NCBI GenBank assembly: GCA_937927625.1
Contig: CALBSD010000069.1
Span: forward strand, 1 to 28,806
Direction: 5' to 3'
Source of the DNA: an uncultured Actinomycetes bacterium
GTDB lineage: Bacteria > Actinomycetota > Acidimicrobiia > Acidimicrobiales > Ilumatobacteraceae
DNA: 28,806 nt
Part shown: one piece after another, positions 15,874 to 24,946 of the stretch
Layout of the letters: each line of letters opens with the position of its first letter
How positions within the stretch are numbered: the stretch's first letter is position 1
Program-made: the position numbers and the translations under genes
The notes under the pieces: model-generated
Database searches by the model: none
Seen by the model: the letters and a program-made list of their open reading frames with translations, nothing else
What the model was told of the DNA's origin: nothing

Positions 15874-18300
15874 CTACTTGACCGTGATTGTTTTTGATTT
15901 CGAAAAATTGCCAGCTTTATCTTTCAGGCGGATATACAACTTTTTCGATTTTGTTCGGACAAGAACTGAAAATTGGCTTGCTTTTGAAGATGAAACAGAA
16001 ACAAAAACTGGTTTTCCTCGTGAGGAAGTGCGAATTTCTATAGAAGAAACTCCAGAGTTTCTATCAGAGCCTTTTATTTTCAACTTTGCTCCATTCTTCG
16101 GAGCGAAGTTGAAACGAAGAGATTGCGCGAGAACAGCATCGTCTGGAGCATTGGTTGCCGTTCCCGAACCATCGGTGAGACTTGGTGCAGTCGTATCAAG
16201 GATGATGTCGTCAGTTATGACACTGGTGCGTGACCCATTGCCAAGTATGAATTTGACGTAGACCACTTTGGGTAGTCTTTCGTCTCCCGCAGAATCTAAT
16301 TTCCATGTGATTCTTCCGAGCCCAGTCTGAATTTGGTTCTTAAATCCACCGTCATTTGACACAAGTGCAGCGACTGCATCATTAGGTCCTTCTAAATTGA
16401 TCTGAACTTGTGTCGAATTCGTATACAGGTCGCCGTCATTAATTGACATTCCAAGGGGTGGACGAGTGCGGAAAGAAATAATTTCTCCGCTGCTACTTCC
16501 CAAGGAATTTGTTGCAGTGACTCTCACGTAATAGGTCGTATCTTCCATCAGTCCGGTGATGACTGCGTTACGTGTTTCGTTGTTTGTTGATGCGGTCAAT
16601 GCGGTCAGGGTCACGGTGTTGTTCCCGGTGGCCAATGTGGGTGATTGGCTGTAAGTGAATGATGCGGTGGTGGATAGTTCGCCTGAGTTGATGGTGGCGT
16701 GCAGTGTTGCCGAATCTGAAGTGATGGCGGTGACAGGATCTGTTGACGCCGATGGATCAGAGCCGCGAGTAGTGAATGATGCGATTGAGCTGGTTGTGGT
16801 GTTGATGCTGTTCGTGGCGGTGACTTGGTAGTAGTACGTCGTGTGTGGTGTGAGGCCGGTGATGACTGCGTTACGTGTTTCGTTGTTTGTTGATGCGGTC
16901 AATGCGGTCAGGGTCACGGTGTTGTTCCCGGTGGCCAATGTGGGTGATTGGCTGTAAGTGAATGATGCGGTGGTGGATAGTTCGCCTGAGTTGATGGTGG
17001 CGTGCAGTGTTGCCGAATCTGAAGTGATGGCGGTGACAGGATCTGTTGACGCCGATGGATCAGAGAATTGTCGTGAAATTTGTGTTGCAGCAGCCCATCC
17101 GGACCCTCCTGATTGATTAGCCAAGAGAACACAAAGCCCGCGGTTCAGGACTGTAAATGTCTGATTTGAAGTTGAACAAACTGATGGTGTCGAGCTGCTT
17201 AATACTGCAGTCAAACCAGAGGTTGAATTAACCGAGAACTGATATGTATTTCCACTAAGCAACGACGGATCTTGTGAAGCGAAAGAAATACTTTGATTTT
17301 CGGCGAATACAGGAATCTTCTGAATATTTCCTTCGCCGTAGTTCGTGACATAAAGAGCTGTTCCCGTTGGATTGACTACAAGCCCACGAGGATTATTTCC
17401 AATTTGAACAGTTGAAATCACTTGGTTGGTTGAAAGGTTCAGTTTGTAGACGCTAGTTCCATTTGAATCGGAAACATAAGCAAAATTTGTTCCTGGAACC
17501 ATTGCTGTTGCCCACGGTGTACCCAAAACTGCGATGGTGGCTACAACTGTCGAAGTAGAGATATTGATTTTCGAAATAGTTCGACTGTTCAGATTTGAGA
17601 TGTAAGCAAAATTCCCCAGGGAATCGATAGTTGCTCCATACGGATTGTTGCCAACACGAATATTGCTTGCCAATGAAAAATTTGAAAGTGAAACCTTTGA
17701 TGAAGTTCCAGACCCATCGTTGGCAGTGAAGAGATAAGTTCCAGATGGATCAATTGCTATTCCGCGAGGTCCTTGTCCAACTGTCAATTGCGCAGTCACA
17801 CTATTTGTCGACAGGTTTATTTTTGCGATTTTGTTCTGATAGAAGAGTGAGACATAGGCAAACGAATCTGTTGAATCGATTGCAATATTTTGTGGATTTC
17901 CAGCGAGAGAAATTGTGGTGATCGACTCATCAGAAAGTTTGACTTTTGAAATAGTCGAAGAACTGAAATTTGCAACAAGCGCATAATTTCCATCACTTGT
18001 CAGCGTGACTCCATAAGGTTCATTTCCGACAGGGATAGAACTAACTACTGTAAACGTGGTCAGGTCTACTTTGATAAGAGCATTATCGATTTCGGTTGTT
18101 ACATAGGCAAAGGCGCCGTCGTTACTGATAGCGATGCCACGAGAATTTCCCGTGCTCACATTAAGAGTGGAAGAAACGGATTCGGCAGATGCAGGGACTG
18201 CTAATTCCCAATGAAAAACAAACGTGATTAAGAGAGTCGCAACAAATCCCAATGCAAATATGGTTCTCTTTGAAAAGGTCGGAACAACACCATGATTCAT
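15874..18300 (-). CDS. Secreted seven-bladed YVTN beta-propeller / FN3 protein
   Basis: 808 residues. A signal peptide (hydrophobic 14-30, cleavage after PASA at 36-39) is followed by seven repeats of about 42 residues at about 45-340, with blade units such as GAFAYVTTEIDNALIKVDL and PRGIAIDPSGTYLFTAND: a YVTN/NHL-like propeller. Two fibronectin-III-like modules follow at about 412-610, sharing an identical 70-residue segment (about 412-482 and 513-583), then a C-terminal Ser/Lys-rich beta region. No sortase motif or C-terminal anchor helix is visible, so it is probably secreted or held by its basic tail. TATCCT 7 nt before the ATG suggests a leaderless start. Likely adhesin or surface protein; ligand unknown. 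Confidence 0.85.
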   Translation of the reverse strand: MNHGVVPTFSKRTIFALGFVATLLITFVFHWELAVPASAESVSSTLNVSTGNSRGIAISNDGAFAYVTTEIDNALIKVDLTTFTVVSSIPVGNEPYGVTLTSDGNYALVANFSSSTISKVKLSDESITTISLAGNPQNIAIDSTDSFAYVSLFYQNKIAKINLSTNSVTAQLTVGQGPRGIAIDPSGTYLFTANDGSGTSSKVSLSNFSLASNIRVGNNPYGATIDSLGNFAYISNLNSRTISKINISTSTVVATIAVLGTPWATAMVPGTNFAYVSDSNGTSVYKLNLSTNQVISTVQIGNNPRGLVVNPTGTALYVTNYGEGNIQKIPVFAENQSISFASQDPSLLSGNTYQFSVNSTSGLTAVLSSSTPSVCSTSNQTFTVLNRGLCVLLANQSGGSGWAAATQISRQFSDPSASTDPVTAITSDSATLHATINSGELSTTASFTYSQSPTLATGNNTVTLTALTASTNNETRNAVITGLTPHTTYYYQVTATNSINTTTSSIASFTTRGSDPSASTDPVTAITSDSATLHATINSGELSTTASFTYSQSPTLATGNNTVTLTALTASTNNETRNAVITGLMEDTTYYVRVTATNSLGSSSGEIISFRTRPPLGMSINDGDLYTNSTQVQINLEGPNDAVAALVSNDGGFKNQIQTGLGRITWKLDSAGDERLPKVVYVKFILGNGSRTSVITDDIILDTTAPSLTDGSGTATNAPDDAVLAQSLRFNFAPKNGAKLKIKGSDRNSGVSSIEIRTSSRGKPVFVSVSSSKASQFSVLVRTKSKKLYIRLKDKAGNFSKSKTITVK
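16553..16762. repeat. 210-bp perfect direct repeat, copy 1 (FN3 module)
   Basis: Identical base for base to 16856-17065, offset 303 bp (101 codons), within the propeller/FN3 gene. It begins CCGGTGATGACTGCG and ends GATGGATCAGAG. Silent positions also match, which points to a recent duplication or gene conversion. Confidence 0.95.
16856..17065. repeat. 210-bp perfect direct repeat, copy 2 (FN3 module)
   Basis: Second copy of 16553-16762. The 93 bp between the copies are not repeated to the same degree: they encode the diverged FN3 end (TPHTTYYYQVTATNS against MEDTTYYVRVTATNS). Confidence 0.95.
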
Positions 18301-18307
18301 ATAAATA

Positions 18308-18313
18308 AGGATA
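18308..18313 (-). promoter_or_regulatory. -10 element TATCCT for the propeller gene
   Basis: TATCCT ends 7 nt before the ATG at 18300; the leader has no purine-rich ribosome-binding site. Confidence 0.5.
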
Positions 18314-18352
18314 TTGCATTTTCCTAAAAGTCACCGTTTTGTTTGACTCATA

Positions 18353-19168
18353 TTACAAATTCCGAAATGTGCGGCCCTGACGCAGGCCCTGTTCAGCAGC
18401 AACGCCTCGCACTCGAGGATCAAGTGAATTCAGCCCCATGGCTTCTTTCGCTTCATCGTCGGATGTGATGTAGCGAACATTGCTTCCGTTTGAACGAAGT
18501 TCTTCGATTTCGTTCTCCACTGCAGGCGAAGCATCGCCCGAGAGGGGAGCGAGCACCCAGACATCGTCGTATCCCGCGGCGAGTGATGCATTGGCTGCAT
18601 TACGGAAACCGCCGTCGTAGTACATATGTCCATTGATCGGGACACATGGCCACACACCTGCAACTGCACAACTGCTTGCGACAGCATCAATCAGACCAAC
18701 ACCATCTGTTCTTGACCACGTGCGGAATTCTCCGGACTCGGCATCAATGGTGGTGACGATGAGATGTCTCTCCGGCCACACATCAGTCTGAACGCGCCCT
18801 TCAATCACTGCGCGTCGTGTCGGCCAATCAACAAAAGAATTATGGAGGGCAATCGTTCCGATCTCTTGACGTTGCTCATCTGTTTGCGTGCCACCTCGAC
18901 GCATGTGGCTATACACCTGCGTCATTACTTCGATATCGATGCGCGGAGAGATCTCGTTGTCGTCTGGTTGTTGTTGACGTGCATACAGATCGGTGAGGTC
19001 GTGGCCTTGCGATAACTGCGTACCTACGACGGAGCCTGCTGATGTGCCGATGATTAGGTCAGCAGTCGATGCGATGTCGAGACCTTGCTCGCGAAGTCCG
19101 AGAAGAACACCAATTTCCCAAGCGATACCAGTGAGTCCGCCTCCGGCGAGAACAAGTGCAGTTGTCAT
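18353..19168 (-). CDS. Patatin-like phospholipase
   Basis: 271 residues. The oxyanion Gly-rich loop is LAGGGLTGIAW (about 7-17), the nucleophile elbow is GTSAG with Ser43, and the dyad Asp is in YYDGGFRNA (Asp185): the complete Ser-Asp dyad of the patatin/RssA family, which hydrolyses lipid acyl esters. No signal peptide or membrane helix is visible, so it should act from the cytoplasm on the inner membrane surface. The start is ATG at 19168. It stands 69 bp downstream of the DUF3500 gene, with a 12-bp palindrome at 19191-19202 between them, so it probably has its own promoter. The substrate lipid is unknown. Confidence 0.9.
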   Translation of the reverse strand: MTTALVLAGGGLTGIAWEIGVLLGLREQGLDIASTADLIIGTSAGSVVGTQLSQGHDLTDLYARQQQPDDNEISPRIDIEVMTQVYSHMRRGGTQTDEQRQEIGTIALHNSFVDWPTRRAVIEGRVQTDVWPERHLIVTTIDAESGEFRTWSRTDGVGLIDAVASSCAVAGVWPCVPINGHMYYDGGFRNAANASLAAGYDDVWVLAPLSGDASPAVENEIEELRSNGSNVRYITSDDEAKEAMGLNSLDPRVRGVAAEQGLRQGRTFRNL

Positions 19169-19190
19169 GCAGCAGTTCTAGTAGAAATTT

Positions 19191-19202
19191 ATTGAGCTCA
19201 AT
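19191..19202. promoter_or_regulatory. 12-bp palindrome upstream of patatin gene
   Basis: ATTGAGCTCAAT is a perfect palindrome 23-34 bp before the patatin start, in the 69-bp gap after the DUF3500 gene. Position suits an operator, but a 12-bp palindrome can occur by chance. Confidence 0.25.
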
Positions 19203-19237
19203 TAACTCTGGCTGATTTAAGCGGGAAACTCTCGAGA

Positions 19238-20344
19238 TTAATGAGAATGCTTGTGGTGAGACGAGAGAGCATCAATTCCAAAGTCATTTACTGGATCACG
19301 CCACACCGTATGCACATGGTTTCCATCACGAGTGGTGTTGTCGTACTCAGCGAGTAAACGAGGGCCTTGAATTCGGTAGTAATGAGGGAGCCCCGAATGA
19401 GTTCCGCCAGCCCAAGCAAAATGCATGGCATCAAAATTTTCCTTGACGTTACGACTTGCAGAATCCGCGATGTCGTCGTGGACCCTGCCAACGTACGTCG
19501 ACAACAATGAATTCAATATTTCACGCTGAGATTGGGTCATTGAGATGGCAGCAAGCCCTTTCGGTCGAGTGGTGTACGAGACTGCTTGAAGATGCTCGGG
19601 CAATAATCCGATTTTTTCTTCTTCAACTGTCTGGAACTGTTCCACCACTTCTTGCAGTTCGCCGGTGAATTGATTACGCCACACAAGAGCGAGCGGTAAG
19701 GGACCATCGCCGTCGGATAATTGTGATCTGTTTGCGCCAACCAAATCCGTCGGAGGAACGGGCGAGACAATGGCAATGTCTTGTTGTTCGTCGTTGAATG
19801 AATTCAAGAGTTCTCTTGCAAGATCTTCACAGGCCCCCAAAGGACGCAAGAGTTGCCCTCCGAGTAGCGGTGACGACGCAGGATCTGCACCGAGAAAACA
19901 TGGAGTGGCCGACACAACTTCACCGTTACGAATCGTGAAGTGAAGTGAGATGTGGTGACCACCAAGTCTCCAACCCCAGACGTCTGTTCCTGGCTCACCA
20001 AAGATGCGAAGGAAATAGCGTTGTGGATCGCGACCTCGTGGGAAATTCCATAGGGAACCCCATCCCTCTAATTGGTCAAGCACATTTTCAAGTCCCATGA
20101 TGGTGGATGCGGTGACATACGCGGGGCGGGAGAGTGCCGCATCAATGAGGCGCATGACAAGACGTGTTTGCTCTGGTGAAAGTGTGTGGAGCGTTAAACC
20201 ACCGTGGTCAGTTGGGGTATAAAACCATCGCGTTCGTTCTTCCTCAGAGGGGAAACGCCACTGTGCTAATACTTTCTGTTCAACAGTCAATGTGGACAGC
20301 AATGTCTGTGCGATATCAGTCATTGCACGTGCGATAGGGCTCAT
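19238..20344 (-). CDS. DUF3500 family protein
   Basis: 368 residues. The segments RWFYTPTDHGGLTL, YFLRIFGEP, WGWRLGGHHISLHFTIRNGE and TPCFLGADPA are characteristic of DUF3500, a family of unknown function found in bacteria and fungi. The conserved His-rich GGHHISLHF stretch could bind a metal or a substrate; that is inference. No signal peptide. The start ATG at 20344 overlaps the FAD monooxygenase stop by 4 nt (ATGA), so the two are translationally coupled and probably belong to one pathway. It is the last gene of a PPOX-monooxygenase-DUF3500 run. Confidence 0.87.
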   Translation of the reverse strand: MSPIARAMTDIAQTLLSTLTVEQKVLAQWRFPSEEERTRWFYTPTDHGGLTLHTLSPEQTRLVMRLIDAALSRPAYVTASTIMGLENVLDQLEGWGSLWNFPRGRDPQRYFLRIFGEPGTDVWGWRLGGHHISLHFTIRNGEVVSATPCFLGADPASSPLLGGQLLRPLGACEDLARELLNSFNDEQQDIAIVSPVPPTDLVGANRSQLSDGDGPLPLALVWRNQFTGELQEVVEQFQTVEEEKIGLLPEHLQAVSYTTRPKGLAAISMTQSQREILNSLLSTYVGRVHDDIADSASRNVKENFDAMHFAWAGGTHSGLPHYYRIQGPRLLAEYDNTTRDGNHVHTVWRDPVNDFGIDALSSHHKHSH

Positions 20345-21516
20345 GCGCCTGGTGCTTTCAATCCGAATATGAGGTCGCGGTCACCGGGGACCCATGTGCC
20401 ATCAAATTGCGAACGTCTTCCGATGTCTTCTGTTCGTTGGATCAGTTGGTGACCCACTGCTGTCTGACTCTGGTTGTACTTTTCCAGCGCCTCACTCACC
20501 GTCGAAGTGGAGGCCAGTGCATCTCCCAATGCCCAGGCATCATCAGCAGCCTTTGCAGTCCCGGCCGCTGCGTGTGGGCGAGCCAGATTGGCAGAATCGC
20601 CAAGAAGACACGCGTGTCCAAAGCTCATCTGCGGAATTGCTAAATCAAAGACCACCTGCAGAAAGGGGTCTTTTGTTCCGCAGATGATTTCGGAAATTGA
20701 TTTCGGTAAGCGGGCGGCGGCGTGTGCCTTCATCTCTGCTACGTGATGTGCAGCGACCGCGCCAGGCGGAATGGAAACATCACGTTGCACGCCATTGACG
20801 TCGGTCAGGAGATTCTCGAGGTCTCCACCGCTTGTGTAATTGCGGTACCACACAAAGTTGATCAGACGCTTGCCCTGTTCAACTTCTCCGTCGAATCCGG
20901 GAATGGGATACACGAGAATATGGCTGTTTGCGTAGACGTGATACGTCAGCGAATCACCGAGAATCCCGCGAGCCTCAGATGAGATTTCGTTTTCCGAAAC
21001 CATTCCGCGCCAGGCGACATAACCCGAGTAACGCGGCATTGAACCAGGGATGAGGGTTGCGCGTGCCATGGAATTCACGCCATCTGCGAAAACAACTAAA
21101 TCACTTTCGACGGTTTCCCCATTTGCAAAAGAAATAGCAACAGGTGAGACATTGACGTCGGACCATCTGGTCATCTCGTGGCCAAGGTGGTAGTTGTGCT
21201 TGTTCATACAAGACAACAGTTTGCGATACACCGTGTTCCAACTACTGAAACGATATTCATGATTTGTCTTGTGAAGAGTTGAATTGTCTCGCGCAAGATA
21301 TGTGATTGTCGACGTGGAGATTGAGATGTCGTCAATCGCCATACCCGCAACTTCTGTTAGGTATCGAGACGTCTCTTGAAGAAGACCGATACCTGCTCCA
21401 CGTTGCATCAGCTCATGTGGTGAGCGTTCGTACACATTGACGTCATGGCCCAGGTTGCGGAGGACCAATGCGGCCGTTAAGCCACCAATTGATCCTCCAA
21501 CAACACTGATTTGCAT
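20341..21516 (-). CDS. FAD-dependent aromatic monooxygenase (PHBH-like)
   Basis: 391 residues. The N-terminal FAD-binding motif is VVGGSIGGLTAALVLRNLGH; the DG motif region is VVFADGVNSMARA; the second FAD contact is CLLGDSANLARPHAAAGTAK. Order and length fit group A flavin monooxygenases. The segment GYVAWRGMV is like the dihydroxypyridine/6-hydroxynicotinate monooxygenase branch. These enzymes hydroxylate an aromatic ring using NAD(P)H and O2. The start ATG at 21516 is 14 bp after the PPOX gene. CAAAAT 6 nt upstream is not a good TANNNT match, so it likely reads through from the PPOX gene. The actual substrate is not deducible; no ring-cleavage gene is in the window. Confidence 0.87.
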   Translation of the reverse strand: MQISVVGGSIGGLTAALVLRNLGHDVNVYERSPHELMQRGAGIGLLQETSRYLTEVAGMAIDDISISTSTITYLARDNSTLHKTNHEYRFSSWNTVYRKLLSCMNKHNYHLGHEMTRWSDVNVSPVAISFANGETVESDLVVFADGVNSMARATLIPGSMPRYSGYVAWRGMVSENEISSEARGILGDSLTYHVYANSHILVYPIPGFDGEVEQGKRLINFVWYRNYTSGGDLENLLTDVNGVQRDVSIPPGAVAAHHVAEMKAHAAARLPKSISEIICGTKDPFLQVVFDLAIPQMSFGHACLLGDSANLARPHAAAGTAKAADDAWALGDALASTSTVSEALEKYNQSQTAVGHQLIQRTEDIGRRSQFDGTWVPGDRDLIFGLKAPGA

Positions 21517-21530
21517 ACGACTATTTTGAA

Positions 21531-22055
21531 TTACGGCTGACCGAAAGTCGCAATCTTGTCAATCTTGCACACAAAGAGGACTCGACGTTCGTTGATGGAC
21601 GGATCACGCAAACCGTATGTATCGCCACCATCGACGATGTACTTACGCCAGATCTTGTTCAGATGCTCTGTCACGAAGATGCCTTCTTTGGGATCATCTT
21701 CCGAGATTTCACGTTCCACAGTGACCTTCATGCTCATCCAGTGATACATGTTCTCTGGATTCATGATGAGGATGGTGATCTGTGGAGTCTTGCGAATCCA
21801 TTTTGTTTTTGTGCGCTGTGATGCCACGTTGACGAGAACCTTGTCACCGTCATAGTCGAACCACATCGGTGTGAGGTTGGGACGACCGTCGCTACCCATG
21901 ACTGCCATCGTGCAAGCAAATGGCTTGTCAACAAGCATTTTGTAGTTCGGGTCAAGGTCGTTCAGTGAGTTGACTGAATCGTGGTCTCCTACAGCAAATT
22001 GTCCAGGCTGTAGTCCGGATGCAACATCGCGAAATTTCGCAACTCTGATAGCCAT
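21531..22055 (-). CDS. PPOX-class flavin/F420-binding protein
   Basis: 174 residues from ATG at 22055. The pyridoxamine-5'-phosphate-oxidase-like split barrel is visible: FACTMAVMGSDGRPNLTPMW, YDGDKVLVNVASQRTKTKWI, then ITILIMNPENMYHWMSMKVT. Actinobacterial members bind FMN or F420 and often reduce small molecules. The start is set by the GGGGGA sequence 5 nt upstream and because the protein's conserved part begins there; a frame extension to 22169 adds residues of unlikely composition. It leads the PPOX, FAD monooxygenase and DUF3500 run. Cofactor choice is not decided by the sequence. Confidence 0.82.
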   Translation of the reverse strand: MAIRVAKFRDVASGLQPGQFAVGDHDSVNSLNDLDPNYKMLVDKPFACTMAVMGSDGRPNLTPMWFDYDGDKVLVNVASQRTKTKWIRKTPQITILIMNPENMYHWMSMKVTVEREISEDDPKEGIFVTEHLNKIWRKYIVDGGDTYGLRDPSINERRVLFVCKIDKIATFGQP

Positions 22056-22151
22056 TATTTTCCCCCAAGGAATCGCGCCAAAGTTGTTTGGCTCCCGAAA
22101 ATCTACCATCGGCACAACCAGGCGATGCCAGGAGTGAGTCGAATGCAGGCC

Positions 22152-22208
22152 GGCAAACCCTTGCTGCAAATGGAGCCCGAGATGAGAATCGAACTCACGA
22201 CCTATGCA
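22152..22208. repeat. Island-end direct repeat, degenerate copy (attachment-site candidate)
   Basis: Matches 24947-25005 with three substitutions and one 2-nt gap over about 59 positions. It covers the 3' half of a tRNA-Thr from the anticodon stem through CCA plus about 20 nt of downstream flank. Confidence 0.8.
22171..22208 (-). pseudogene. tRNA-Thr 3'-half fragment
   Basis: The minus strand reads TGCATAGG, then a T-arm GTGAGTTCGATTCTCAT, then CGGGCTCCA, nearly identical to the intact tRNA-Thr(CGT) at 24968-25043. The 5' half is missing: beyond 22208 the sequence no longer forms a D-arm or acceptor strand. Both changes inside the tRNA part would break Watson-Crick pairs if joined to the intact 5' half (one in the anticodon stem, one in the acceptor stem), as expected for an unselected remnant. 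Confidence 0.85.
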
Positions 22209-22273
22209 ATTTAGATGCTGTAGTTGAAGGCTTGTGACCTGAAGAACGACGAGGCAATGCGCATTGGCGAGGA

Positions 22274-24868
22274 CTATGTGACTTTGATGGTGGCCTGTTT
22301 GGTGGTGGTGGCAGTTCTTGTCACATTTTTGCCTTTGACATTCGTTCTAGTGGTGACTGTCTGCTTCATCACAAGTTTGCACGTAGCTGCCTTCATCGGC
22401 GTGACAAGAGTGTTGGCATTGACGACGCATCCTCCAAAGACGGACCATGTCACCTTTGCACCGACCGCGGGCTTGATCAACGTGTTGAGTGGCGATCGTG
22501 AACCTCGTCTCACATGCAACGTCTTTACTTTTGTAGTTGCTGGTGCAGCCTTTCCAGCGAGCGATATGGGTGTTGCAGATGCACCACATTGTTTTCGATC
22601 GACCACGATGCAGATGACGCGCGAGGCGATGGCACCAGTACCTCTAATGCGATATTTGGTGCTTGATGCATCGCAGAATGTCAAAGTTGCTGTACCCGTC
22701 GGGCCAGTGGTGGTGTGCGTGGAGTTGGCACAACCCATTGCTCGTACTCCTGTGCCGAGAGAGAAAGCCCTCGTGTTCTCGCAACCAAACGAATTTCTCG
22801 CGCCAAGCGAGAGAAGTCCACCTGTCTCCATGGTGCCACAAACACTCTCTGCAACGGCATCGAAACCGTTGACAGGGTAACTGTTCTCATTCTGCACACG
22901 GAACTCGATATCAATTTTTCCATTCTTCCCAACAGGAATGTCGATTGCACTTGTGGTGGGGTCGGAATCTGGTGCTCCAACTTCGATATGGGGTAGGAAT
23001 GGCATGTAGATGACGCTCGAAGCTCCGGATAAGTTCGCACCTAGATTCATGTAGATCTCTCCGTCGTCATACGAGACATTTACATCAAACTTGCTGAACC
23101 GCTGCGTCGGTGCGAATGACTTGAAATTAACTGAACCGCTGCTTCCTGTGACATAGGTGGGAAGTTGCACGTAACAGTAGACACATCCCATTTGCCCAAA
23201 GTTCCCTGAGAAGTCTGGTGCTCTGCTAGACCATCTGCTCGCTGCAGCAGTCGAGTTGGTGTACGCGAAGTGAATCAGCTGATTGCGTATCGCGATTTGA
23301 GCACCTGGAATTGGTGATCCATCTGAATTGAGCACAGTGACTGTTCGATCAATCATGGCTGGAGGGTCAGGAACTGTGATGGTAGTTGTTCCCGTGGGGG
23401 TCACGAAGACGGTTATTGATGCCGCTTGCAGAACTGCGCCGTTGGGTGCAGTTCCCCCCGACAGTTCGAAAGTGACGGGACCGGTCGCCAGCGTTGAACG
23501 GGCGTTGCCATCCGCTGCAGTGGTGATGGAATTGTTGATCGAACTTCTAAGGGAGCCCGTAAGGTCGGGTGCGGTCCACTTGAAGTTCACATTTCCGAGT
23601 GGAACACCCGAAGTAGTCACCACCCTGATCGGTGCCAATGTACGAACGTTACGAATGCCAGTTTCCACAATGAGTGAAATCACATTCGGGGAATTCGTGA
23701 CCGCCGCAGTTCTGTTGACGGAAAAATAAGTGTCGAATGTTGACTCATTGAAGACTGCCACTTTCGAGATTTGTGGTGGTGTGTTATTGATGCATGCGCA
23801 GGTGAATTTAGTGGCCTCAACATTGAGCACCTCGTCGGGAAGCAACACCATCATTCCAGTTCTGTATGGACCTGGCGCCAAGAAGATCGACAAAGGTTGT
23901 TGCATCACTCCCATTGGGAATAGTTGGACGTTGCCGAGTCTAAAGTTCTCGCAGAAGAGTGTGTCGCCAGAGTAGAAGCACACCACATTGAGCAAATGTG
24001 GGATATAGACAGCAGACGAAGAATCAATCCCTGAAAACGTGGTCGACTTTTTGAAGATACCGATGCTGAACTCAATGCACGAAGTCTCTGCCCCGGCCAC
24101 GCAAAGAAAAATTCCCATCGAGGAATTGCCAAGTAAAGAGAGGTCAGTGGCCCCTGTGATGCCACTGTCAAAAACTGCACCTGGGCTATCAAGGTACGAA
24201 CACTTGACCTCACCGAAGGACGTGAGGCCACACACAGGTATGGATGAAGTGTTGGTTCCGGATTTGACAGTGTTCTGACCGATGACCACTTTCGTGACAT
24301 CACTTAACTCGAGGTCAACCCATGATGTACTCGAGAATTTCGGTGGGTAGTTTTCTGAATTTCGAAAACCGTATCCAACACACTTCACTCGTTGAGAGAT
24401 GACGACGCACGTGGCGAATTCAGCGACAGACACATCCGTAACATCAACCATTCGTTGGGTGCCGTCCATGGCCCAGACCAGGGCGTTCGGACTGTGGTTC
24501 GTTGTTCCGTCGCCGAGTTGGCCATATTCGTTGCTTCCCCAACAACGAAGCGCACCATTGGTCACGATTGCGCAACCGCGCCGATCAATGTATTCACCGT
24601 ACGAGTAACCACTAATGACGTCAACCTTTGTTGCATCCGATAAAGAATTCTGGAAGTTGTCCTGTCGCGCGAAACCCGGGACCCTTGATTGTGGAATCTG
24701 GCAACTCATCACGCAGCCCGCTGGAAGTCCATCAACGTCAATCGCACCGATTTTGAAGACGGTCGGGCTAATACTTGACGGTGATGCACTTGTGTCAGAT
24801 GGAGGCGTCGCAAGCACGGAGGAGCTCACTACCGCCAGTACACCCAATACGCGAGAAATGTGCTTCAT
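22274..24868 (-). CDS. Large secreted RCC1-repeat / Ig-like protein
   Basis: 864 residues from ATG at 24868 (GTG at 24877 would add three). A signal peptide MKHISRVLGVLAVVSSSVLA leads the mature protein. An RCC1-like repeat follows at about 98-125 (CAIVTNGALRCWGSNEYGQL then GDGTT), then weaker repeats, then Ig-like and carboxypeptidase-regulatory-like beta domains around 390-560, for example VTVLNSDGSPIPGAQIAIRN. A Lys/Thr-rich C-terminus ends ATTTKQATIKVT. Many Cys suggest disulfides. TAGCGT ends 7 nt before the ATG, which chooses that start. It is the only gene between the tRNA-Thr and its 3' fragment, so it looks like the cargo of a small island. Function unknown; probable adhesin or extracellular binding protein. 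Confidence 0.8.
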   Translation of the reverse strand: MKHISRVLGVLAVVSSSVLATPPSDTSASPSSISPTVFKIGAIDVDGLPAGCVMSCQIPQSRVPGFARQDNFQNSLSDATKVDVISGYSYGEYIDRRGCAIVTNGALRCWGSNEYGQLGDGTTNHSPNALVWAMDGTQRMVDVTDVSVAEFATCVVISQRVKCVGYGFRNSENYPPKFSSTSWVDLELSDVTKVVIGQNTVKSGTNTSSIPVCGLTSFGEVKCSYLDSPGAVFDSGITGATDLSLLGNSSMGIFLCVAGAETSCIEFSIGIFKKSTTFSGIDSSSAVYIPHLLNVVCFYSGDTLFCENFRLGNVQLFPMGVMQQPLSIFLAPGPYRTGMMVLLPDEVLNVEATKFTCACINNTPPQISKVAVFNESTFDTYFSVNRTAAVTNSPNVISLIVETGIRNVRTLAPIRVVTTSGVPLGNVNFKWTAPDLTGSLRSSINNSITTAADGNARSTLATGPVTFELSGGTAPNGAVLQAASITVFVTPTGTTTITVPDPPAMIDRTVTVLNSDGSPIPGAQIAIRNQLIHFAYTNSTAAASRWSSRAPDFSGNFGQMGCVYCYVQLPTYVTGSSGSVNFKSFAPTQRFSKFDVNVSYDDGEIYMNLGANLSGASSVIYMPFLPHIEVGAPDSDPTTSAIDIPVGKNGKIDIEFRVQNENSYPVNGFDAVAESVCGTMETGGLLSLGARNSFGCENTRAFSLGTGVRAMGCANSTHTTTGPTGTATLTFCDASSTKYRIRGTGAIASRVICIVVDRKQCGASATPISLAGKAAPATTKVKTLHVRRGSRSPLNTLIKPAVGAKVTWSVFGGCVVNANTLVTPMKAATCKLVMKQTVTTRTNVKGKNVTRTATTTKQATIKVT

Positions 24869-24875
24869 GCGTGAC

Positions 24876-24881
24876 ACGCTA
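24876..24881 (-). promoter_or_regulatory. -10 element TAGCGT for the RCC1/Ig-like gene
   Basis: TAGCGT ends 7 nt before the ATG at 24868; this spacing favours ATG over the GTG at 24877 as the start. Confidence 0.5.
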
Positions 24882-24946
24882 ATGAATTAGTGCTTTCGTT
24901 GTGCGAACCGTTCACGGATGCCGTAACGAAAATTAGAAGGGACCTT

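Noticed and set aside
22160..22235. A second intact tRNA gene next to the PPOX gene
   Set aside because: Only the 3' half is tRNA-like. Beyond 22208 the sequence does not supply a matching anticodon stem, D-arm or acceptor strand.
22209..24946. Integrase, recombinase or transposase inside the island
   Set aside because: Only the RCC1/Ig-like gene and its shadow frames are found; no catalytic motif of these families is visible.
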